Source of the DNA: Caulobacter ginsengisoli
GTDB taxonomy: Bacteria; Pseudomonadota; Alphaproteobacteria; Caulobacterales; Caulobacteraceae
Direction of reading: 5' to 3'
Assembly: GCF_030814835.1 (NCBI RefSeq)
Contig: NZ_JAUSVS010000001.1
Span: forward strand, 625,001-689,000
Length of the DNA: 64,000 nucleotides
In this document: positions 34,918-43,565 of the stretch, one piece after another
Position numbering within the stretch: position 1 is the first letter of the stretch
Layout: every line of letters starts with the position of its first letter
Translations under genes and position numbers: made by a program
Notes under the pieces: model-generated
Seen by the model: the letters and a program-made list of their open reading frames with translations, nothing else
Told to the model about the DNA's origin: nothing
The model's database searches: none

Positions 34918-36879
34918 CCCCCAGGCCTCCAGGTTCCGCACCGTGGCGGTCCGGTAGGCGCCCGGCGGATGGGTGTCCGTGGCGATCTGCCGGCGCAGGG
35001 CGGCGTCGGTCTGGACGCGGCGCCAGCGGCGGGCGAAGGCCAGGAAGAAGCGCTGCTCGCCCGTCAGGCCGTTCTTGACCGTGTCGGGCCGGCCGTTCAG
35101 CGACAGCAAGTAGGCGTCGTGGGCCGCCAGCAGGCCGGCGAGATCGGCGATGCTCTCGCCCAGCACCTGCTCGCCGTTCACGCAGAGGCCGGGCTGCGGG
35201 CAATAGGCGTTGAGCTGGGCGAGCAGCGGGGCGGCGGCGGCGCGGTAGCGGGCCAGGTCTTCGGGGCCCCACCAGCGGACCAGGCGGCCGCGGGCGTCGT
35301 AGAGACTGCCCAGTTCGTCGACGCTGTGGGTGATCTCGTGGGCCATGCCGGCGCCCGCCGAGCCGTAGTTGGTCGCGGCGTCGCCCGTGGGGTCGAAATA
35401 GGGCGGCTGCAGCAGGGCCGCCGAGAACTGCATGGCGTTGGGGCTGAAGTTGATGATGGCGCCGACCTGCTGCGGATAGAGCTGGATCCATTCGGCCGGG
35501 TCGACGGGCCGACCCAGCTTGGCCAGCTCGCGGCGGTAGGCGAAGGCCTCGGCGCGGTCCAGGTTGCCGAAGGCGTCGCCGCGCACCACCGCCAGCCCTG
35601 AGTAGTCGATCCAGCGGTCCGGATAGCCGACCCCGATCCTCAACCCCGCCAGCTTGGCCAGCGCCGTCTGGCGGGCCGCGGGCGAGCGCCAAGCCTGCCG
35701 TTCGACGCGGGCGATGAGGGCGGTGCGAAGGGTCTCGGCCATCGCCGCCGCCGCGGCCTTGGCCTGGGGCGGGAAGTAGCGGGCGACATAGAGCTGGCCG
35801 ATGTCCTCGCCCAGGGCCGCGGTGGTGGCGGCTATGGCCTGAGGGACGCGATCCTCGGCGAGGGGTGGGCCTCCGGCGGGGCGGTTGAGGGGGGAGTTTC
35901 CCTCCCCGCCGAAGGCCCTGGGCAGCACCGCCGCATGGTGTTCGGCGAGATGGAAGGCGAGGTAGTCCTTCCATGCCACCAGCGGCTGGCTGCCCACCAG
36001 GCTGGCCGCGCCGACCACGGCCGAGGGCTGCCAGACGAGGAACTGGTCCTGCCGGTCCAGGCCCGCGGCCTTGAACCAGGCGGCCCAGTCCAGGCCAGGC
36101 GCCCTGGCGGCGAAGTCGGCGCGGCGCCAGGCGTTGTCGGTCTTGAAGACATCGTCGGTGTCGGCGCGGGAGGCGTGGGTCTTGGCGATGGCGATTTCCA
36201 GGGCCAGGACGCGGCCGGCGCGGAGGTCGGGCTGGTCGAAGCCGGCCAGCTTCAGCACTCTCGCGACATGGGCCCGGTAGACGTCCCGGCGCGCGGCCGC
36301 CTCGGGGCCGGCGTCCAGATAGTCGTCGCGATCAGGGAGGCCCAGTCCGCCCTGCACTAGGTGGGGGACATAGTGGTCGGGGTCGTGGAAGCCCTGGTGG
36401 ATCCAGACGCCGAACAGGCCGTCGGTCTGGGTATTACTCCCGTCGTCGAGCCGCAGGCTGCGGCCCAGATAGGTCGCAAGGCCCTGGCGGTCCCGGATGA
36501 CGGCGATGGCGGCCAGTCCGCCGGCCAGGGGCTGCACGCCCTTGGCCTCGATGCCGGCCTGGTCCATCCAGCTGGCGTAGTAGTCGCCGATCCGGCGGGC
36601 GCGGGCTGAGGCCGGGGCCTTGGCGGCAGCCTCGACCAGGTCGCGGACCTGCCGGGCGGTTTCGTCCCGCAGCATGGCGGTGGTGTCGTAGCGGTCCCGG
36701 CCTTGCGGCAAGGGCGTGGTCTTCAGCCAGTCGCCGTTGGCGTAGCCGTAGAAGTCATCGCCAGGCCGTACGGAAGCGTCGATGGCCGGCGGGTCCGCCG
36801 CGCGGGGCGTCGAGCCGGCGAGGGCCGACCCGGACAGGATGGCGGCGGCGGCGCAAGCGGTGAGTAGCCTCCTAGTCAT
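34849..36879 (-). CDS. M13-family (neprilysin-like) metallopeptidase
   Basis: A 676-residue exported zinc endopeptidase. It has a signal peptide (about residues 1-22), then the M13 N-terminal helical domain starting DDFYGYANGDWL. The catalytic domain has zinc ligands H514-E-I-T-H518 and E575 in ESIADLAG, where D579 is the supporting Asp. The family consensus after HEITH is usually GFDDQG; here it is SVDELG. The substrate-binding N-A-x-x region is NFSPNAMQF. It ends in the expected C-terminal Trp (RPRIW). Its start overlaps the upstream isochorismatase-like gene by 8 bases. Confidence 0.92.
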   Translation of the reverse strand: MTRRLLTACAAAAILSGSALAGSTPRAADPPAIDASVRPGDDFYGYANGDWLKTTPLPQGRDRYDTTAMLRDETARQVRDLVEAAAKAPASARARRIGDYYASWMDQAGIEAKGVQPLAGGLAAIAVIRDRQGLATYLGRSLRLDDGSNTQTDGLFGVWIHQGFHDPDHYVPHLVQGGLGLPDRDDYLDAGPEAAARRDVYRAHVARVLKLAGFDQPDLRAGRVLALEIAIAKTHASRADTDDVFKTDNAWRRADFAARAPGLDWAAWFKAAGLDRQDQFLVWQPSAVVGAASLVGSQPLVAWKDYLAFHLAEHHAAVLPRAFGGEGNSPLNRPAGGPPLAEDRVPQAIAATTAALGEDIGQLYVARYFPPQAKAAAAAMAETLRTALIARVERQAWRSPAARQTALAKLAGLRIGVGYPDRWIDYSGLAVVRGDAFGNLDRAEAFAYRRELAKLGRPVDPAEWIQLYPQQVGAIINFSPNAMQFSAALLQPPYFDPTGDAATNYGSAGAGMAHEITHSVDELGSLYDARGRLVRWWGPEDLARYRAAAAPLLAQLNAYCPQPGLCVNGEQVLGESIADLAGLLAAHDAYLLSLNGRPDTVKNGLTGEQRFFLAFARRWRRVQTDAALRRQIATDTHPPGAYRTATVRNLEAWGSAFDVKPGDSLYLRPEARPRIW

Positions 36880-37456
36880 TGGCCGCCTCGTGCACGCCGA
36901 GAGCCGTCAGCACGGCGCGGGTGTCGACGACCTGGGCGAACTCGTCCTTCAGGTCGCTGAGCGCGGCGTTGTGAACCTCGTCGGCGGGACGGATCCGCCC
37001 GTCGAGATTGGCCCGGGCGAAGGTCGCGGTGGCGTCCGCCACCACGATGGTCTCGAAGCCCAGGTTGGCGGCCATGCGCGCGGTCGTGGAGATGCAGTGG
37101 TTGGTGGTCAGGCCCACGATGACCAGGGCAGGGGCGCCCGCCGCGCGCAGGTCGGCCTCGAGCGTCGTGCCGATGAAGGCGCTGTTGACCCGCTTGCGAT
37201 AGAGCCGTTCTCCGGCCAGCGGCCGGGCCTGGGGCTTGGGCGCATTGCCGGGCGTCCCCGGCCGCAGCCGGCCGGCGGGGCTGGGGGAGTCATGATGGAC
37301 ATGGATGACCGGCGCGCCTGCCGCCCGCCAGGCCGCCAGCAGGGCCGCGACCCTGGCCTCCGCCGCTGGGTTGTTGCGGACGCCCCAGGCGGGGTCGTCG
37401 AAGCCCATCTGCATGTCGACCACCAGCAGGGTGGCGTCGCGGTTCAGCGGTCGCAA
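36872..37456 (-). CDS. Isochorismatase-family cysteine hydrolase
   Basis: A 194-residue cytoplasmic hydrolase. TTG at 37456 is chosen as the start because AAGGAGG lies six bases upstream and the conserved fold begins at once (RDATLLVVDMQMGF). The catalytic triad candidates are Asp in VVDMQ, Lys in YRKRVNSAF and Cys in GLTTNHCISTTARMA, the family pattern. Substrate could be a nicotinamide-like or other amide; it cannot be specified. It overlaps the M13 peptidase start (ATGACTAG) and is divergent from an Lrp-type regulator, which could control it. Confidence 0.9.
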   Translation of the reverse strand: MRPLNRDATLLVVDMQMGFDDPAWGVRNNPAAEARVAALLAAWRAAGAPVIHVHHDSPSPAGRLRPGTPGNAPKPQARPLAGERLYRKRVNSAFIGTTLEADLRAAGAPALVIVGLTTNHCISTTARMAANLGFETIVVADATATFARANLDGRIRPADEVHNAALSDLKDEFAQVVDTRAVLTALGVHEAAND

Positions 37457-37562
37457 GCGGGGCCTCCTTGACAGCTTCCGTTCGCGGCCGATTGTTGCGG
37501 CCAAGCATGTGCGTCGCCATCAGCAAGACGGCGGCGGACCCTGGCGAAACGATTGAAAACCC

Positions 37563-38021
37563 ATGGCCGATAGACGAAACGGCGGCGTCCGGGACGCCAT
37601 CGACGAGAAGCTGGTTTCGCTGCTGTGCCAGAACGCCCGCATGACGCTGACGGCGCTGGCCCGGGAGCTGGCCCTGTCGCGCACGGCGCTGCAGGCCCGC
37701 ATGGCCCGGCTGGAGCGCGACAAGGTCATCGTCGGCTACCGGGCGGTGCTGGGGGACCTGTCTGGGGCGGGCGAGGACAACAGCCTGGGGGCCGTGCTCT
37801 CGATCACCTTCAGCCAGCGGCCCTGTTTCCCGGTCGTCGAGAAGTTCCGCCACTGGCCCGAGATCACCAACTACTACTCGGTGACCGGCCCGCTCGACGC
37901 CTATGTGGTGGTCAAGGTGAACAACGCCCGCGACCTGTCCCAGTTGGTGGACAGGCTGAGCGCCATAGCCGGTGTGGATCAGGTGCGGTCGGCGGTCGTC
38001 CTGAAGGCGGAGTGCAGCTGA
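37563..38021 (+). CDS. Lrp/AsnC-family transcriptional regulator
   Basis: A 152-residue regulator. The N-terminal winged helix-turn-helix (about residues 13-60: DAIDEKLVSLLCQNARMTLTALARELALSRTALQARMARLE) is followed by a RAM ligand-binding domain (about 75-150) with the usual VTGPLDAYVVVKV strand. Such proteins sense amino acids and often control a divergent neighbour; here that is the isochorismatase - M13 peptidase pair 106 bases away. It has its own ATG at 37563. Convergent with the next gene, 13 bases apart. Confidence 0.92.
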   Translation: MADRRNGGVRDAIDEKLVSLLCQNARMTLTALARELALSRTALQARMARLERDKVIVGYRAVLGDLSGAGEDNSLGAVLSITFSQRPCFPVVEKFRHWPEITNYYSVTGPLDAYVVVKVNNARDLSQLVDRLSAIAGVDQVRSAVVLKAECS

Positions 38022-38034
38022 GGGCCCCTGAGTC

Positions 38035-38460
38035 TTACGGAGCCAAACCCGCGGCCCAGGCGGGGATAGCCGCCCCGCCTCCATCAAGGCAGATTGTCAT
38101 CATGGCCAACGCCTCCAGCCTGGCCGGTTGCGGGCCTGGCGGGTTGAGGAAGGCGACCGGCTTGCCCGCGGCGTGGGCGAAGGCGGCCTCGACCAGGGTG
38201 TTTGGTCCGACATAACCCGCAACGCCATGCTTTTCGAAGTTGGCGATCAGAACCCCGTCGCAGGCGCGAATCTGTTCCAGGTAGCCGAGGAGGTAGCCTC
38301 GTTTCCTGTCGACCGCCTGCTCCAGGGGCAGCGAGTCCCAGTCGAGGTCGCCCTCTTCCCGAACCGGTGTGAACACCGCCTCTACGTGGGCGCGGAGGTC
38401 GGCGGCGATCGCCTCCATTTCGTCGATGAAGCTCATCGAACCGCAGATGGCGATCTTCAT
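38035..38460 (-). CDS. Nucleoside 2-deoxyribosyltransferase/SLOG-fold-like protein
   Basis: A 141-residue Rossmann-like protein. It begins with the nucleotide-loop pattern KIAICGSMSFIDEM. It has a D-G-V-L-I-A-N strand end and then GPNTLVEAAFAHAAGKPV, matching the G..T..E..(Y/F)A block of nucleoside deoxyribosyltransferase-like proteins; the Glu would be the nucleophile. The substrate is unknown. It is encoded just downstream of tyrS (13 bases) in the same direction and may be cotranscribed. No export signal. The family label is tentative. Confidence 0.6.
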   Translation of the reverse strand: MKIAICGSMSFIDEMEAIAADLRAHVEAVFTPVREEGDLDWDSLPLEQAVDRKRGYLLGYLEQIRACDGVLIANFEKHGVAGYVGPNTLVEAAFAHAAGKPVAFLNPPGPQPARLEALAMMTICLDGGGAAIPAWAAGLAP

Positions 38461-38473
38461 TTCGCCCGAGCCC

Positions 38474-39781
38474 CTAGACCGGCCGCACCAGCACGATCTT
38501 CTTCTTGCCGGCCGCCAGCTTGATCACCCCGTCGACCAGGTCGGCGGGGGTCACCATCTGGTTGCCGTCCGCCACGGCCACGTCGTTGACCTTCAGCCCG
38601 CCGCCCTGGGCCAGGCGCCGCGCGTCGGAGCGCGAGCCCGCCAGACCGGCGTCGACCGCCAGGGCCGCCAGCATGATCCCCTCGGCCAGGCTGGCCGCGG
38701 GAATCTCGTAGCTGGGCAGGTCGCCGCTGACCGAGCCCTGTTCGAAGGCCTTTTCCGCCGCGTCCCGCGCCGCCCGCGCGGCCTCTTCGCCGTGCAGCAG
38801 GGTGGTGGCCGCGTCGGCGAGGACCTTCTTGGCCTCGTTGATGCCGGCGCCTTCGAGGGCTTCGAGGCGAGCGATCTCGGCCAGGGGCAGGTCGGTGTAG
38901 AGGCGCAGGAAGCGGCCGACATCGGCGTCCTCGGCGTTGCGCCAGAACTGCCAGTAGTCGTAGGGGCTGCGCATGTCGGCGTTCAGCCAGACCGCCCCGG
39001 CCGCCGTCTTGCCCATCTTGGCGCCCGAGCTGGTGGCCAGCAGGGGGGTAGTCAGGCCGAAGGCCGGCTTCTGATCGACGCGGCGGATCAGCTCCACGCC
39101 GTTGAGGATGTTGCCCCACTGGTCCGAGCCGCCCATCTGCAGGCTGCAGCCGTAGCGGCGGTTCAGCTCCAGGAAGTCGGTGGCCTGCATCAGCATGTAG
39201 TTGAATTCGATGAAGGTCAGCGGCTGCTCGCGGTCCAGCCGCAGCTTGACCGAGTCGAAGGCCAGCATGCGGTTGATGGTGAAATGCACGCCGTAGTCGC
39301 GCAGGAAGTCGATGTAGCCGAGCTTGCTCAGCCACTCGTCATTGTTGACCATGATGGCGTCGGTCGGACCGTCGCCAAAGGTCAGGAAACGGCTGAACAC
39401 CGTCTTGATGCTGGCGATATTGGCCTCGATGTCGGCCTCGCTGAGCAGCTTGCGGGTCTCGTCCTTGCCCGAGGGATCGCCGACCTTGGTGGTGCCTCCG
39501 CCCATCAGCACGATGGGGCGATGGCCGGCCTGCTGCAGGCGGCGCAGCATCATGATGGTCAAGAGGTTGCCGACATGCAGGCTGGGCGCGGTGGCGTCGA
39601 AGCCGATGTAGCCGGTGACGACCCCGCCGGCCGCCGCCTGGTCCAGCTCGTCCGGATGGGTGATCTGGTGGATGTAGCCGCGGTCGCGCATGACCTGCAG
39701 GAACGAGGACTTGAAGGCGTCGGACATCGGCGGAATCTCAAGTTGCGCGGCGGGCGGCTGTAGCACGGTGATGGCGTTCAT
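38474..39781 (-). CDS. tyrS: Tyrosyl-tRNA synthetase
   Basis: A 435-residue class I aminoacyl-tRNA synthetase. HIGH motif is H69-V-G-N in [14 protein letters not shown] motif is KMGKT in SSGAKMGKT (about 270). The tyrosine pocket includes [11 protein letters not shown] and [12 protein letters not shown]-terminal S4 RNA-binding domain (about 370-430) ends [10 protein letters not shown]. The start at 39781 has AAGGAG ten bases upstream; an internal ATG (39727) has none. Housekeeping gene; leftward. Confidence 0.97.
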   Translation of the reverse strand: MNAITVLQPPAAQLEIPPMSDAFKSSFLQVMRDRGYIHQITHPDELDQAAAGGVVTGYIGFDATAPSLHVGNLLTIMMLRRLQQAGHRPIVLMGGGTTKVGDPSGKDETRKLLSEADIEANIASIKTVFSRFLTFGDGPTDAIMVNNDEWLSKLGYIDFLRDYGVHFTINRMLAFDSVKLRLDREQPLTFIEFNYMLMQATDFLELNRRYGCSLQMGGSDQWGNILNGVELIRRVDQKPAFGLTTPLLATSSGAKMGKTAAGAVWLNADMRSPYDYWQFWRNAEDADVGRFLRLYTDLPLAEIARLEALEGAGINEAKKVLADAATTLLHGEEAARAARDAAEKAFEQGSVSGDLPSYEIPAASLAEGIMLAALAVDAGLAGSRSDARRLAQGGGLKVNDVAVADGNQMVTPADLVDGVIKLAAGKKKIVLVRPV

Positions 39782-39953
39782 GACAGTTGGCTCCTTGGGG
39801 AAGGGCCGGGGGCTGTCTGATCGGAGTTTTGGAGATCATGCCGCCGGCGATTGGGCGGCAAGCAGGATCGCGCCGCGCCTCAGTAGGAGGGGCGGTAGTA
39901 CCGGCCGGTAGCGGGGCGAGCGGCGATCATGGGCCGCTTGGTAGCCTCGCCCA

Positions 39954-39979
39954 TTGACCGGCGTCAAGCGGTCGCTATC
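39954..39979 (+). promoter_or_regulatory. Candidate promoter of the DOMON-like/DUF1343 pair
   Basis: TTGACC (39954-39959) and GCTATC (39974-39979) with 14 bases between them resemble the Caulobacter housekeeping pattern. The start codon at 39988 is so close that the mRNA would be nearly leaderless, although GAAGGGG precedes the ATG. Weak evidence. Confidence 0.3.
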
Positions 39980-39987
39980 GAAGGGGT

Positions 39988-40554
39988 ATGCTGCTGGCGC
40001 TCAAGGCTCACCCCGACAATCCTTCCCCCCCCTCCGGGATTGGGTCGGTCGAATACATCGAGGTCGACGTCCTGCGCGGGACGCCGCAAACCCTGACCCT
40101 GACCTGGCTGCTGACCGGCGACCTGGGCGGCATCGTCCTGCCGGCGTTTCGCGGCCGCTCGCGGCAGGACGATCTGTGGAAGCACAGCTGTTTCGAGCTG
40201 TTCGTGCGGGGCGAGGGCGAGAGCTACTACGAGTTCAATTTCTCGCCCTCCGGCGGCTGGGCGGCCTATCGCCTGGCGTCGTACCGGGGCGAGATGACCA
40301 ATGCGCCGGGAACGCCGGTGCTGGACCACGGCTTTCGGACCGGATCCAAATCGCTCAGCATGGTGGCGACGCTCGACCTGAGCGGCCTGCCCGGGCTGTC
40401 GCTCGCCGAGCCCCTACGCATCGGGCTGTCGGCCATCATCGAGGACCCAGGTGGCCAGCGGTCCTTCTGGGCCCTGGCCCACCCGCCGGGCGAGCCGGAC
40501 TTCCACAACCCTGTCGCCTTCGCGGGCGACATCCCGACGATGGATTACGCATGA
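39988..40554 (+). CDS. DOMON-like domain protein
   Basis: A 188-residue protein with a beta-sandwich DOMON-like pattern (about residues 18-180). Strands include LTLTWLLTGDL, WKHSCFELFVRG and YYEFNFSPSGGWAAYRL, with D-L-W-K-H-S-C-F-E as the most distinctive block. No signal peptide is visible. The family has no settled function; DOMON domains bind heme or sugars. Its stop overlaps the start of the DUF1343 muramidase-like gene (ATGA), so the two work in the same unit. By that link a sugar-binding role is more attractive than heme, but this is inference. Confidence 0.75.
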   Translation: MLLALKAHPDNPSPPSGIGSVEYIEVDVLRGTPQTLTLTWLLTGDLGGIVLPAFRGRSRQDDLWKHSCFELFVRGEGESYYEFNFSPSGGWAAYRLASYRGEMTNAPGTPVLDHGFRTGSKSLSMVATLDLSGLPGLSLAEPLRIGLSAIIEDPGGQRSFWALAHPPGEPDFHNPVAFAGDIPTMDYA

Positions 40555-41753
40555 ACTTCGGCATCGACCGCCTCATCGCCGAACCCGAGCTGCGCGCCGC
40601 CCTCAGAGGCCGCCGGGTCGCCCTGCTGGCCCATCCGGCCTCGGTCACCGCCGACCTGACCCATTCCGTCGACGCCCTGATGGCGCTGGGCGACCTGAAG
40701 ATCACCGCCGCCTTCGGGCCGCAGCACGGCATGCGCGGCGACCTGCAGGACAACATGATGGAGTCGCCGGACTACACCGACCCGACCTACGGCTTCCCGG
40801 TGTTCAGCCTCTACGGCGAAACCCGCCGGCCGACCGGCCAGGCCATGCACACCTTCGATGTCATCCTGATCGACATGCAGGACCTGGGCTGCCGCATCTA
40901 CACCTTCATCACCACACTTCTGTATGTGCTCGAAGCCGCCGCCCAGCACGGCAAGGAGGTCTGGGTGCTGGACCGCCCCAACCCCGCCGGCCGGCCTGTC
41001 GAGGGCCTGACCCTGCTGCCGGGCTGGGAGAGCTTCGTGGGCGCCGGGCCGATGCCGATGCGCCACGGCATGACCCTGGGCGAACTGGGCCACTGGTTCA
41101 TCGACCATTTCCGCCTGCAGGTCGCCTATCGGGTGATCGAGATGCAGGGCTATGACCCCGAGGCGGCCCCTGGGTTCGGCTGGCCGCTGGGCGAGCGGGC
41201 CTGGGTCAACCCCAGCCCCAATGCGCCCAACCTGTGGATGGCCCGGGCCTACGCCGGCACGGTGATGCTGGAGGGCACGACCCTGTCGGAGGGGCGCGGC
41301 ACGACACGGCCGCTGGAGCTGTTCGGGGCGCCGGACATCGACGCCAGGAAGGTGATCGCGCAGATGCGGTCGCTGGCGCCGCAATGGCTGGAAGGCTGCC
41401 GCCTGCGCGACATCTGGTTCCAGCCGACCTTCCACAAGCATGTCGGCAAGCTGAACAGCGGAGTGCAGATCCACACCGAGGATCCGAGCTACGACCACGC
41501 GGCGTTCAAGCCGTGGCGGGTGCAGGCGGTGGGGTTCAAGGCGATACGGACGCTCTATCCGGACTACGACCTCTGGCGGGATTTTCCGTACGAGTACGTG
41601 TTCGACAAGCTGGCGATCGACGTGATCAATGGCGGGCCGGGGCTGCGGGAATGGGTCGATGACGCCGGGGCGGTGGCGGGAGACTTGGATGCGGTGACGG
41701 AGCCGGACGAGGCGGCCTGGGTCGAAGAGCGCCGCCCCTACCTCCTCTACTAG
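40551..41753 (+). CDS. DUF1343 protein, NamZ-like exo-beta-N-acetylmuramidase
   Basis: A 400-residue protein of the DUF1343 family. Recognisable blocks are FGPQHGMRGDLQDNM (about 60-75), FDVILIDMQDLGCRIYT, VLDRPNPAGRPVEG and MRHGMTLGELG. In Bacillus the family member NamZ removes terminal MurNAc from glycan chains in cell-wall recycling. No signal peptide is seen here, which would place the activity in the cytoplasm on recycled muropeptides, unless export uses another route. ATGA overlap with the DOMON-like gene. Confidence 0.85.
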   Translation: MNFGIDRLIAEPELRAALRGRRVALLAHPASVTADLTHSVDALMALGDLKITAAFGPQHGMRGDLQDNMMESPDYTDPTYGFPVFSLYGETRRPTGQAMHTFDVILIDMQDLGCRIYTFITTLLYVLEAAAQHGKEVWVLDRPNPAGRPVEGLTLLPGWESFVGAGPMPMRHGMTLGELGHWFIDHFRLQVAYRVIEMQGYDPEAAPGFGWPLGERAWVNPSPNAPNLWMARAYAGTVMLEGTTLSEGRGTTRPLELFGAPDIDARKVIAQMRSLAPQWLEGCRLRDIWFQPTFHKHVGKLNSGVQIHTEDPSYDHAAFKPWRVQAVGFKAIRTLYPDYDLWRDFPYEYVFDKLAIDVINGGPGLREWVDDAGAVAGDLDAVTEPDEAAWVEERRPYLLY

Positions 41754-41758
41754 CCGTT

Positions 41759-41778
41759 TCCCCAGCGAAAGTTGGGGA
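41759..41778. repeat. Single REP-like hairpin
   Basis: TCCCCA-GCGAAAGT-TGGGGA, a 6-bp stem between the convergent DUF1343 and ppa genes, 6 bases past one stop and 9 before the other. The surrounding GTTTCCC...GCGAA...GGGGACGCGGAG resembles one arm of the element at 22281-22310. A similar fragment (TCGCTGGGGATGCGGAG) is at 55953-55969. Confidence 0.5.
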
Positions 41779-41786
41779 CGCGGAGA

Positions 41787-42314
41787 TTACTTCTTCGCCC
41801 GCTCGATCCCCTCAAGCACCATCTTGCGAGCCTCGGCCGCATCGCCCCAGCCCTTCAGCTTGACCCACTTGCCAGGCTCCAGGTCCTTGTAGTGGCTGAA
41901 GAAATGCTCGACCTGGTCCAGGGTGATCTGCGGCAGGTCCTTCAGGTCCTGGACGTTGTCGTAGCGCGCCGTCAGGTGAGACGACGGCACCGCGATCAGC
42001 TTCTCGTCGATCCCGGCCTGGTCTTCCATGAGCAGCACGCCGACGATCCGGCAGCTCATCACCGCCCCCGGCGCGATGGCTCTCGTGTTCATGCAGATCA
42101 CGTCGACCGGGTCGCCATCGCCCGACAGGGTGTGGGGGATGAAGCCGTAATTCCCGGGATAGCGCATCGGCGTGTAGAGGAAGCGGTCGACCATCAGGAC
42201 GCCGGCTTCCTTGTGCAGCTCGTACTTGATCGGTTCGCCGCCCAGCGGCACCTCGATGACGACATTGACGTCCTCGGGCGGATTGCGACCGATTGGAATG
42301 GCGTCGAGGTTCAT
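41787..42314 (-). CDS. ppa: Inorganic pyrophosphatase
   Basis: A 175-residue soluble family I enzyme that hydrolyses pyrophosphate and drives biosynthesis. Metal-binding motif D66-G-D68-P-V-D71 in SGDGDPVDV, and the substrate residues in YELHKE and [15 protein letters not shown] are intact. Normal length. Its ATG shares one base with the stop of the upstream alpha/beta hydrolase gene (TAATG), indicating coupling. Confidence 0.97.
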   Translation of the reverse strand: MNLDAIPIGRNPPEDVNVVIEVPLGGEPIKYELHKEAGVLMVDRFLYTPMRYPGNYGFIPHTLSGDGDPVDVICMNTRAIAPGAVMSCRIVGVLLMEDQAGIDEKLIAVPSSHLTARYDNVQDLKDLPQITLDQVEHFFSHYKDLEPGKWVKLKGWGDAAEARKMVLEGIERAKK

Positions 42315-42964
42315 TACGCGGGGTCCGCGGCCAGGCGCTTGTCCAGATAGCCGCCGACCTGGCTTTCCACGATGGGCAACTGCTCGGTCCAGAAGTGGCC
42401 GGCGCCGGGGATCAGCTCATAATCGATGACGATGCCTTTTTGCGTGCGCAGCTTGGAGACCACCCGCTCGACCTCGGTCGGCGGCACCACGGTGTCGGAC
42501 TCGCCGTGCAGAATCAGGCCCGAGGCGGGGCAGGGGGCCAGGAAGCTGAAGTCGTACATGTTGGTCGGCGGCGAGACCGAGATGAAGCCGTCGGTTTCCG
42601 GACGGCGCATGAGGAGCTGCATGCCCACCCAGGCCCCGAAGTCGAAGCCGGCCACCCAGGTCTGGCTGGCGGCGGGGTTGTTGGACTGCAGCCAGTCCAG
42701 GGCGGTGGCCGCGTCGGCCAGCTCGCCGATGCCGCTGTCGAACTCGCCCTGCGAACGCCCGACGCCGCGGAAGTTGAAGCGCAGGACCGCGAAGCCGCGC
42801 TTCATGAACAGGTGATAGAGCTGCACGGCCACGGGGTTGTTCATGTGGCCCCCGGCGCGCGGGTGGGGGTGCAGGATCAAAGCGATGGGCGCGGTCTCGC
42901 GCTTGCCCGGAGAGTATCGACCCTCGATCCGGCCGGCCGCGCCGGTCAGAACCACTTCAGGCAT
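42314..42964 (-). CDS. Alpha/beta hydrolase with Asp at the nucleophile elbow
   Basis: A 216-residue cytoplasmic alpha/beta-hydrolase of the group often annotated as YheT/serine-aminopeptidase-like. The oxyanion region is [12 protein letters not shown]. The nucleophile elbow reads G106-F-D108-F-G110, so the expected Ser/Cys is Asp. The acid is probably D157 in [10 protein letters not shown] and the base H190 in PGAGHFW. Asp nucleophiles occur in haloalkane dehalogenases and epoxide hydrolases, so the enzyme may still be active with different chemistry. Coupled to ppa. Confidence 0.8.
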   Translation of the reverse strand: MPEVVLTGAAGRIEGRYSPGKRETAPIALILHPHPRAGGHMNNPVAVQLYHLFMKRGFAVLRFNFRGVGRSQGEFDSGIGELADAATALDWLQSNNPAASQTWVAGFDFGAWVGMQLLMRRPETDGFISVSPPTNMYDFSFLAPCPASGLILHGESDTVVPPTEVERVVSKLRTQKGIVIDYELIPGAGHFWTEQLPIVESQVGGYLDKRLAADPA

Positions 42965-42995
42965 GCCATCGTCCCGTCGTTTGGCGCCCGGTTGA

Positions 42996-43005
42996 ATACT
43001 TGACC
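42996..43005 (+). promoter_or_regulatory. Possible IscR-type half-site before the Fe-S operon
   Basis: ATACTTGACC fits the left half (ATASYTGACT-like) of the E. coli IscR type 1 site with about eight matches in ten; the right half is not recognisable. It lies 111 bases before the Rrf2 regulator gene in the only promoter region of the operon, so autoregulation is plausible. Weak. Confidence 0.3.
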
Positions 43006-43115
43006 ATGGCGCTTGGTTTTCCTACATCCGCCTTACAGCGAGCGAGGGGCTTCAAGAACCCCTTGCGAGGCGCGGCTTAACACAGGCCGCGCGCCCGATG
43101 CCAAGGATTATCGCC

Positions 43116-43565
43116 ATGCGCCTGTCGACCAAGGGACGTTACGCCGTCATGGCCATGACCGACCTTGCCGGTCGTCAGGATGCGGAAGGCGAGGGCCGGG
43201 CGGTGGCGCTGGCCGATATCGCAGCCCGCCAGGAGATTTCGCTGTCCTATCTGGAGCAGCTGTTCGCCCGCCTGCGCCGGCGCGGTCTGGTCAAGAGCCA
43301 CCGCGGCCCGGGCGGCGGTTATCGCCTGGCCGCCAGCGCCGAACTGACCCGCATCGCCGATATCGTCATGGCCGTGGACGAGCCCCTGCGCGCCACCCGC
43401 TGCAACGTGGTCGGCAAGGGCTGCATGGCCAAGGGCGAGCGCTGCCTGACCCATGACCTGTGGGAAGAGATGGGCCGCCAGATTCACGGCTACCTCGCCA
43501 GCGTGTCGCTGGCCGACGTGCTGGCCGGACGGCTACGCCCTGGCGCCGTCTCGGAGGCCGCGTGA
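43116..43565 (+). CDS. iscR: Rrf2-family [2Fe-2S] regulator, IscR-like
   Basis: A 149-residue winged-helix regulator. ATG 43116 is preferred over 43098 because it gives the standard MRLSTKGRYAVMAM start and has AAGGA upstream. The helix-turn-helix is at about 35-62 (ISLSYLEQLFARLRRRGLVKS), with the wing HRGPGGGYRL. Cluster ligands C96, C103 and C110 with H113 match the IscR arrangement. It should sense Fe-S status and repress the operon it heads. It overlaps the next gene (GTGA). Confidence 0.93.
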   Translation: MRLSTKGRYAVMAMTDLAGRQDAEGEGRAVALADIAARQEISLSYLEQLFARLRRRGLVKSHRGPGGGYRLAASAELTRIADIVMAVDEPLRATRCNVVGKGCMAKGERCLTHDLWEEMGRQIHGYLASVSLADVLAGRLRPGAVSEAA

